DNA of 10,883 nucleotides from Chloroflexota bacterium (GTDB lineage Bacteria > Chloroflexota > Anaerolineae > Anaerolineales > Villigracilaceae): NCBI GenBank assembly GCA_021823555.1, contig JAKANW010000052.1, positions 1-10,883 of the forward strand. Direction: 5' to 3'. The notes under the pieces were generated by a model that worked only from the letters and a program-made list of their open reading frames with translations, was not told the DNA's origin and did no database searches. Made by a program: the position numbers and the translations under genes. Each line of letters opens with the position of its first letter. Within the stretch, counting starts at the first letter, position 1. Positions 6,618 through 10,883 of this stretch are shown here, one piece after another.

Positions 6618-6863
6618 ATGGATGGTCAACCTAGAGTGATTGTTTTTTCAACGCCGACTTGCAGCTTTTGCAATATGGCGAAAAAGTATTTTCGTGAGCG
6701 CGGTGTCCAGTTCAAAGATGTGGATGTGAGCCGTGACCCGGCTGCCGCGCGCGACATGCTGCGCCGGTCTGGCCAGAGTGGCGTGCCGGTGATTGATATC
6801 GGTGGCAAGATCGTGGTTGGTTTCGACCGCCCGAAGATCAACAAACTACTTGGTTTGAAATAA
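6618..6863 (+). CDS. Glutaredoxin-like (NrdH/YruB type) thiol-disulfide oxidoreductase
   Basis: This 81-residue protein has the thioredoxin fold of the short glutaredoxins. The active-site Cys-Ser-Phe-Cys is at residues 15-18 in STPTCSFCNMAKKYF, the cis-proline loop SGVPVI is at 54-59, and the family tail GGKIVVGFDRPKINKLLG is at 62-79. The GFD (rather than a glutathione-binding TCS/GG pattern) resembles the NrdH/YruB group, which often works with thioredoxin reductase instead of glutathione; this is an inference, as glutathione use cannot be judged here. The ATG has a good GGAGG 5 bases upstream; an upstream in-frame start at 6534 would overlap tilS. It lies 40 bp after tilS and 15 bp before groES, so the three genes form a likely operon. 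Likely role: reduction of cytoplasmic disulfides in unspecified partners. Confidence 0.92.
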   Translation: MDGQPRVIVFSTPTCSFCNMAKKYFRERGVQFKDVDVSRDPAAARDMLRRSGQSGVPVIDIGGKIVVGFDRPKINKLLGLK

Positions 6864-6878
6864 AAAAATGGAGGTCCT

Positions 6879-7154
6879 ATGAGCAAGAAAATCAATATCG
6901 AACCCCTGGGCAGCCGTGTGCTGATCCATGCTTTGGAGCAGGAGAGCAAGACTCCTTCCGGATTGTTGTTACCCGAAACAGCCAAAGAAAAGCCCCAGAC
7001 TGGCGAAGTCGTGGCTGTGGGTGATGATGAAGAGATCAAATTGAAAGCAGGCGATAAAGTGTTGTTTGCCAAGTACTCCGGCACCGAGTTCAAAATGGAT
7101 GGCGTGGAGTATTTGTTGATGGAAGTGAATGACGTCCTGGCGCGCCTGAATTAG
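6879..7154 (+). CDS. groES: Co-chaperonin GroES
   Basis: GroES is the 10-kDa lid of the GroEL folding chamber and assembles into a heptameric ring. The protein is 91 aa, slightly short of the usual 94-100. It shows the N-terminal strand INIEPLGSRVLI (5-16), the GroEL-binding mobile loop around KTPSGLLLPETAKEKPQTG (24-42), VVAVG (44-48), the AGDKVLFAKYSGTE strand and the C-terminal EYLLMEVNDVLA. The mobile-loop hydrophobic tripeptide (GLLLP) is intact, so binding to GroEL should be possible. GGAGG sits 4 bases before the ATG. No groEL follows: the next feature is a hairpin and then convergent genes. No CIRCE-type inverted repeat is visible upstream, and the gene appears to depend on tilS-glutaredoxin transcription. 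It may be a second groES copy beside a complete operon elsewhere. Confidence 0.95.
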   Translation: MSKKINIEPLGSRVLIHALEQESKTPSGLLLPETAKEKPQTGEVVAVGDDEEIKLKAGDKVLFAKYSGTEFKMDGVEYLLMEVNDVLARLN

Positions 7155-7173
7155 GTACACCCCTGAAAAATAT

Positions 7174-7205
7174 AACAGGCCAGCGATTTTTTTCGCTGGC
7201 CTGTT
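7174..7205. terminator. Shared hairpin terminator between convergent groES and recombinase-like gene
   Basis: A perfect 13-bp stem (AACAGGCCAGCGA at 7174-7186 with its complement at 7193-7205) encloses a six-T loop. Read on the minus strand it is followed by ATATTTTT, a typical U-tract, so it terminates the recombinase-like gene that ends at 7210. On the plus strand the T-rich part is in the loop and GTCGTTATCG follows, so termination after groES rests on the very stable stem and may be weaker. Confidence 0.82.
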
Positions 7206-7209
7206 GTCG

Positions 7210-8106
7210 TTATCGAACTTCACCGTTGAGTTGCCGGAGTTTGAGATTGATCTCCCGCCATTGGATTTTTGAAACGCCCATCTTCTGGCGGATCTTATCC
7301 ACTTCCAGGCCGGACTGGTAATCACGCAGTGCACAGGTCCAACGGCACATGTCAAAAGAGAGATGCTTGGTGAGACCAGCCTCTTCGCCGACGTCTTCCA
7401 GAAGGTATTCCAAACGACGGGGTGACCACGGAAAAAGCTGGTCTACCGGTTTGTACTGGGCCAGGTATTCCTTATAGGCCGGCATCCAGTCATCGGTCAG
7501 GGCCAGCTTGCGTTCCTTGTAGCGGTTGGCCGGGCTGGCATAGCGGATGAAGGCCAGTGGTCCTCCGGGAGCATCCAGGTCAATATGGTTGATGTGGATG
7601 CCGAGACATTCGCTTTTCTTGATGCCGGTGGTAAGCAACAGGTACAGCAATGCGTAGGGGCGCGCGTCCGGCCTTTGTCCCCGGCGATGACGGTCTGCCG
7701 CCAGCATCGCTGCCTGTACCTCATCTTCTGTCAGAACTTGGGGCAATGGGCTGATTGCGGAGCGCTGCAGGACTTTTTCAGCCGGGTCTATCAGGACCAC
7801 ACCGTGCTGGTGGAGCCAGCGGAAAAAGGATTTGGTGGATGTGATGCGGCGTGCCAGTGTCTTGGGACTGCAAGGGACGGGGCGTTCTTTTTCCATCCAT
7901 TCGAAGAAGCGATTGAGTTCGGCGGTGGTGATATCTCCCAGGTTGCGGTCAGGAGGCAGGTATTCGGTGAGCAGGCGGACATCCGATAGGAAGGCCTTGA
8001 CCGTATTAGGGGAGCGGCCTTGATCGTATAGAAACATTTCCCAGGCTTTTAGTGCCGGGGCCAAACCCATCTGCGAAGTGATGTGGGCAGTCTCAGATTG
8101 GCTCAT
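7210..8106 (-). CDS. Degenerate tyrosine recombinase (XerC/D-like) homologue, probably catalytically inactive
   Basis: The 298-residue protein has the size and layout of XerC/D-type recombinases: an N-terminal SAM-like core-binding domain (about 15-105, with LYDQGRSPNTVKAFLSDV and FFRWLHQHG) and a C-terminal catalytic-fold domain (about 120-290). The ATG at 8106 was chosen because AAGGAGG lies directly upstream; a TTG five codons earlier overlaps that site. Alignment by motif shows the usual TGLRxSE is TGIKKSE (K163 for Arg I), the beta-hairpin Lys is kept (around K197-K200), HxLRH is DMCRW (Asp252 for His, R255 kept), LGH is MGV (V278 for His/Trp), and the nucleophilic Tyr position is Asn287. 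No other tyrosine lies between 263 and the end. It could therefore bind DNA without cutting it. It is convergent with groES and has its own promoter. No attachment sites or mobile-element genes surround it. Confidence 0.85.
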   Translation of the reverse strand: MSQSETAHITSQMGLAPALKAWEMFLYDQGRSPNTVKAFLSDVRLLTEYLPPDRNLGDITTAELNRFFEWMEKERPVPCSPKTLARRITSTKSFFRWLHQHGVVLIDPAEKVLQRSAISPLPQVLTEDEVQAAMLAADRHRRGQRPDARPYALLYLLLTTGIKKSECLGIHINHIDLDAPGGPLAFIRYASPANRYKERKLALTDDWMPAYKEYLAQYKPVDQLFPWSPRRLEYLLEDVGEEAGLTKHLSFDMCRWTCALRDYQSGLEVDKIRQKMGVSKIQWREINLKLRQLNGEVR

Positions 8107-8145
8107 GAAGCCTCCTTGCAAAAATAGCGCATAGCCTTTGCGTAT

Positions 8146-8174
8146 AGTTTAGCGAAAAAAAGAGAGAATGTCAA
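8146..8174 (-). promoter_or_regulatory. Sigma-70-type promoter for the recombinase-like gene
   Basis: On the minus strand a perfect TTGACA (8174-8169) is followed after 17 bp by TAAACT (8151-8146), with a T-rich spacer. Transcription would start near 8139, giving a leader of about 33 nt carrying AAGGAGG before the ATG at 8106. The spacing is ideal and the -10 matches 4 of 6. This separates the gene from the LCP transcript upstream. Confidence 0.6.
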
Positions 8175-8205
8175 CTGTGCTTTTACGCCCCCGCCTTGTC
8201 GTCGG

Positions 8206-9705
8206 CTAATGGGAAAGCTCTTCAGGCTGGAAGCATGGATTGTAATCGTATCCCAGGATCAGGCGGTAAGCCGCCGGGCTTTTGGGATCGGGCATGGAGA
8301 TTTGGTTGGCTGTATTCGAAAGCCCCAAAGCATTCAGGATGACCAAACGTTGGTTTGGATCCTGTGCAGCCGTTGTGTCTATCAGGACGGAATTTGTGTA
8401 GTCCCGGCGGTCGGCAGACGAGACACTGGTTTGGTAACCGGCATAGTTCAATTGGGAAGCGGCCAGGGTATCCATGTTGTCAACGCTGGTGCCGTTCTGG
8501 ACCTCGACTGTGATTGCATCCCGTTCAACGGCGCGCGGTGAGAGGGTTGTGGCTTCGGTCAACAATTGCTGCAAGGCCGTGTTGTCTGGTAACAGGACGG
8601 CCGCGCCGCCGGGTGTTGTCCACGGCGTGACGTAAGGAGGGCGGATGTAATAGCTGCGAATGTTGGCGTTGTCCAGATGCAGGGCATAGGGGGCCAGTTT
8701 AAGCAGGTCGCCCAGTCCCAGATCCGTAGCAATGGAGCTTGAGAACTCATTGTAGAGTTCAGGGATTTTGCTCAGGGTATTTGTCTTTAAAGCCTGTTCA
8801 AAGAGCGCGCGCAATACTTCCTGTTGGCGGCGGCCGCGGTCAAAGTCGCTGGACTTGGAGCGTGAACGGGCATACCACAGAGCCAGGTCGCCATCCATGT
8901 GGATGAGGCCGGGACCCACGGTATAAAGCCACCAGTTGTTTTCGTTGTTCGGGTCATAACTGGGGTCAATCAACCGCCAGTCGGTATAAGCGCAGCCCAC
9001 CGGCACATCCACGCCGCCAAGGGTGTCCACGATTTGGCGAAAGCTGCCGAATTCAACCATGGCGGTATGGTCAATGTGGATGCCGAGGTTGTAGGCGATT
9101 GTGTCCTTGAGCAAGCCGGGACCCCCGCCAGTGTATCCGGTAAGCTCACCGCTTTGGTAGGCGGTGTTGATGCGCTGCATGCCCACAGTGGGGATGTAGA
9201 TCCACAGGTCGCGTGGGATCGAGATCAGCGAGACCTGTCCCTCCTTTGGCCAGAGAATGGCAACCACCAGTGTGTCAGTACGGAAGGAAGAGCCGGGACG
9301 TTTGTCCGAGCCGATCAACAGAAAATTGACCGTCTCATTATCGGTAAGTGGAGCCAGGGCAGTGGGTTGGATATCTGGCTGGGTAACCAGGGGAGGAGCG
9401 GCTGCAGTGGGGAAGAGCTGGCTTAGGTCTATGGTGGGTGTGGCATCAAGCGGCGGGACGGGAGTAGGCGATGTGGTTTCGGTTGGCAGCGATATCGCGG
9501 CTTCAAAAGGCGTGGGTGTGACCACCGACGGTTGGAATGGGGTGGGTGTGGGAGAGGCGTTGGGGGCAACAGTCACCAGCATGAACGATACGGGCGCTGG
9601 TGTGGGGGCAGGGGTGGAAGAAGCGCACCCGGCCAGTCCCATGCTGAAGGCTGTTGTAACGATAAAACCGACAAGAAGGATAAACCAGTGCGAAGTGGAT
9701 TTCAT
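8206..9705 (-). CDS. LytR-CpsA-Psr (LCP) family protein with LytR_C domain, probable lipoprotein
   Basis: LCP proteins transfer undecaprenyl-linked glycopolymers to cell-wall or protein acceptors outside the membrane. The N-terminus is a signal peptide ending in a lipobox (Leu-Ala-Gly-Cys, C27), so the protein is probably lipid-anchored rather than held by a transmembrane helix as most LCP proteins are. Residues 30-120 are a Pro/Thr-rich linker. The LCP domain spans about 125-310, with NFLLIGSDKRPG (127-138), RTDTLVV (142-148), SIPRDLWI (162-169), RINTAY (178-183), LGGVDVPV (229-236) and SDFDRGRRQQEVL (286-298), including the Asp and Arg residues that bind pyrophosphate and metal. A LytR_C domain (about 397-490, AITVEVQNGTS, YAGYQTSV) completes it. 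The ATG at 9705 has only a weak AGGTT-type binding site. The LysM gene ends 107 bp upstream; a TACAAT at 9734-9729 could be a -10 for this gene. Confidence 0.93.
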   Translation of the reverse strand: MKSTSHWFILLVGFIVTTAFSMGLAGCASSTPAPTPAPVSFMLVTVAPNASPTPTPFQPSVVTPTPFEAAISLPTETTSPTPVPPLDATPTIDLSQLFPTAAAPPLVTQPDIQPTALAPLTDNETVNFLLIGSDKRPGSSFRTDTLVVAILWPKEGQVSLISIPRDLWIYIPTVGMQRINTAYQSGELTGYTGGGPGLLKDTIAYNLGIHIDHTAMVEFGSFRQIVDTLGGVDVPVGCAYTDWRLIDPSYDPNNENNWWLYTVGPGLIHMDGDLALWYARSRSKSSDFDRGRRQQEVLRALFEQALKTNTLSKIPELYNEFSSSIATDLGLGDLLKLAPYALHLDNANIRSYYIRPPYVTPWTTPGGAAVLLPDNTALQQLLTEATTLSPRAVERDAITVEVQNGTSVDNMDTLAASQLNYAGYQTSVSSADRRDYTNSVLIDTTAAQDPNQRLVILNALGLSNTANQISMPDPKSPAAYRLILGYDYNPCFQPEELSH

Positions 9706-9812
9706 GGAACCTGGAAAAGAGAATGTCTATTGTATAGGCCGTAAAAAGGCGCGAAGCATTTTTCAAATGTTTGCCGGTCTTGCTGGCTTGTTATTCTTTG
9801 AGCATTATCAAG

Positions 9813-10700
9813 TCAGGGAGTATTGGTTGGGAATGCCGTGACCGTTGGTGTGGGAGGCACAGGCGTTTCAGACACTGTTGGAATAGGTGTCTCAGACGCT
9901 GTGGGGAAGGGCGTTGGAGATGCTTCCAGGGTTGGGATCGGTGTATCGGTCTCCATGGGTGGAAAGGCCGTGGGAGATGACTGAAGGGTTGGGATGGAAG
10001 TATCTGTTGCCGCTGGGGTTTGGGTGAATGGGAGCGGCGTCAGGGTCAGGGGTTCTGTGGGATACAGTGTTATGGTGGGGAAAACGGGAATGACCGTTAC
10101 GCCTGGCGTGATGGTCGGAATATTAGGCGCCCACAAAGTTTGCCCAACGCGGATATACGTGGAATAGCCAAGGCAATTTGCCAACTGAAGTTGATAGGTG
10201 GTGATGCCGTAACTGAATGCGATGTGGAACAACGTATCGCCGGGTTGAACGATGTAATAGACCCAACCGTATGGCGGCCCACAGGGAATGGGTGTGTTGG
10301 TGGGGATGGGAGGCACAAAGAGAGTCGTGCCTGGAAGAAGAGCATCGGTCAGCAGGCAGTTGGCCTGGCTGAGTTGTACGGGGGTCGTACCATAACGATA
10401 GGCCACGCTGGCAAGCGTATCGCCAGTCTGCACGGATACGCTGATCCAGCCCGTTGGCGGGTTGCAAAACGGTGCGGGTTGAGGCGTACTGGTGGGAGTG
10501 GGAAAGTTGGTTGTGGTGGGGGGAACGGGAGCAGTCGAGGTGATCGTCAACAGCACGGGAGCGGTGGGCAGGCTTCCGGTTGGGGTTGGAAGCGGCGGCG
10601 CGTAACTATCATAGAGGGCAAGAGAAAATCCCCCGACTACCAGCCCGAGGGAGACTACTGAAAGTAATATCGCTGTCCCCAATTGACGTACGGCCTGCAT
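9813..10700 (-). CDS. Exported or membrane-anchored protein with two LysM domains and Thr/Pro-rich tail
   Basis: LysM modules bind N-acetylglucosamine polymers such as peptidoglycan. The 295-aa protein starts with a hydrophobic segment (about 8-30, signal anchor or uncleaved signal) and a Thr/Pro-rich spacer (33-78). Two LysM modules follow: about 86-131 (VQTGDTLASVAYRYGTTPVQL..., ending FVP) and 146-192 (VQPGDTLFHIAFSYGIT..., ending LWAP). Each is preceded by Cys-x-Pro-Pro-x-Gly-Trp and carries an Asn-Cys after its second helix; the cysteine pairs C79/C115 and C140/C176 have identical 36-residue spacing. The last ~100 residues are a low-complexity Thr/Pro/Ser tail with imperfect 18-19-residue repeats. 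The ATG directly follows the kinase stop codon and its AAGGGAAG ribosome-binding site lies inside the kinase gene, so the two are translationally coupled. It is probably an extracytoplasmic, wall-associated protein of unknown role. Confidence 0.88.
   Translation of the reverse strand: MQAVRQLGTAILLSVVSLGLVVGGFSLALYDSYAPPLPTPTGSLPTAPVLLTITSTAPVPPTTTNFPTPTSTPQPAPFCNPPTGWISVSVQTGDTLASVAYRYGTTPVQLSQANCLLTDALLPGTTLFVPPIPTNTPIPCGPPYGWVYYIVQPGDTLFHIAFSYGITTYQLQLANCLGYSTYIRVGQTLWAPNIPTITPGVTVIPVFPTITLYPTEPLTLTPLPFTQTPAATDTSIPTLQSSPTAFPPMETDTPIPTLEASPTPFPTASETPIPTVSETPVPPTPTVTAFPTNTP
9852..9998 (-). repeat. Imperfect repeats encoding the Thr/Pro/Ser tail of the LysM protein
   Basis: The coding DNA repeats in blocks that encode SIPTLQSSPTAFPP..., PIPTLEASPTPFPT... 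and PIPTVSETPV...: roughly one 19-residue and one 18-residue unit followed by a partial third. Matching DNA such as the GGGTTGGGAT stretches (plus-strand orientation) recurs. These are intragenic, not a separate element. Confidence 0.6.
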
Positions 10701-10883
10701 CTAGTTCTTCCCTTTTTCGATTACCGGTCGTTCCAGTCGTTCTTCCTGTGCGATAGGCAGCAGCACACTAAAAGTAGAACCAATGCCCGGTTCGCTCTCC
10801 ACCCAAATGCGGCCATGCTGAGACTCGGTCAAGGTTTTGGCGATGGATAATCCCACGCCCGTATCGCCCACGCCCTGGATGAG
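10701..10883 (-). CDS. Sensor histidine kinase, C-terminal fragment (5' part outside window)
   Basis: The last 60 codons of a gene running in from the right edge are visible. They encode the end of a HATPase_c (GHKL) domain: [20 protein letters not shown] (7-26 of the fragment) carries the G2-type ATP-lid glycine motif, and [17 protein letters not shown] (27-43) is the classic final strand of two-component sensor kinases. A 17-residue charged tail follows. The kinase would autophosphorylate on a His in the part outside the window and pass phosphate to a response regulator. The sensor domain, His box and partner cannot be seen. Its TAG stop codon directly touches the ATG of the LysM gene, so the two belong to one transcript and may share a cell-envelope function. 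Confidence 0.93.
   Translation of the reverse strand, partial: LIQGVGDTGVGLSIAKTLTESQHGRIWVESEPGIGSTFSVLLPIAQEERLERPVIEKGKN

Noticed and set aside
6864..6878. CIRCE or other heat-shock operator before groES
   Set aside because: The 15-bp gap holds only a Shine-Dalgarno; no TTAGCACTC/GAGTGCTAA inverted repeat is visible there or just upstream.
7210..8121. Integrative element or prophage driven by the recombinase
   Set aside because: No attachment repeats, tRNA gene, excisionase, phage or conjugation genes are present, and the protein lacks the catalytic tyrosine.
8175..8205. GC-rich stretch after the LCP stop codon as a terminator
   Set aside because: On the minus strand only a 3-bp stem forms (GCC/GGC) and there is no U-tract; LCP transcription could run on to the 7174-7205 hairpin.
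9257..9841. Gly/Val-rich plus-strand frame opposite the LCP N-terminus
   Set aside because: It is the complement of the Pro/Thr-rich linker codons, which naturally read as Gly/Val-rich; it is not an independent gene.
9852..9998. Repeated blocks as a CRISPR array or non-coding tandem repeat
   Set aside because: The repeats are imperfect, in frame, and encode the Thr/Pro/Ser tail of the LysM protein; there are no unique spacers.

Overview
The window looks like a piece of a moderately GC-rich chromosome from a Chloroflexota bacterium, most likely class Anaerolineae. This is an inference. It rests on the surface proteins with long Thr/Pro-rich linkers (a LytR-CpsA-Psr protein and a LysM protein), the mix of housekeeping genes, and a weakly SD-dependent gene (tilS) whose candidate promoter would give an almost leaderless transcript. 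I see no phage, IS, CRISPR, tRNA or rRNA.

Plus strand, 1-7154. First come the truncated 5' end of the tRNA 2-thiouridylase gene mnmA, a small membrane protein and a DedA-family membrane protein, closed by a clear intrinsic terminator (2064-2088). Next is a VanZ-domain membrane protein whose C-terminal half holds an apparent internal duplication. A promoter then leads into a CoA-binding protein gene, followed 9 bp later by a CYTH-domain (class IV adenylate cyclase-like) gene. A 219-bp non-coding gap carries a structured repeat element bounded by 12-bp direct repeats. After it come methylmalonyl-CoA epimerase, tilS (tRNA-Ile lysidine synthetase), a small glutaredoxin and a groES with no groEL beside it. 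Two PP-loop enzymes acting on the tRNA anticodon wobble position (MnmA on U34, TilS on C34) lie within 5 kb of each other.

Minus strand, 10883-7210, convergent with the above. In transcription order: the C-terminal end of a sensor histidine kinase, a LysM-repeat surface protein whose ATG directly follows the kinase stop codon, an LCP-family protein that appears to be a lipoprotein, and a tyrosine-recombinase-fold protein with its own good promoter. The kinase and LysM genes are almost certainly one transcript, and LCP may be part of it. The two convergent gene sets meet at a 13-bp-stem hairpin at 7174-7205.

The most interesting observations are the tyrosine recombinase homologue, which appears to have lost four of the six catalytic residues including the nucleophilic tyrosine; the 4483-4629 repeat element; the duplicated membrane domain fused to VanZ; and the two LysM modules with identically spaced cysteine pairs. 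I found no convincing evidence of a wholly new multi-gene system.
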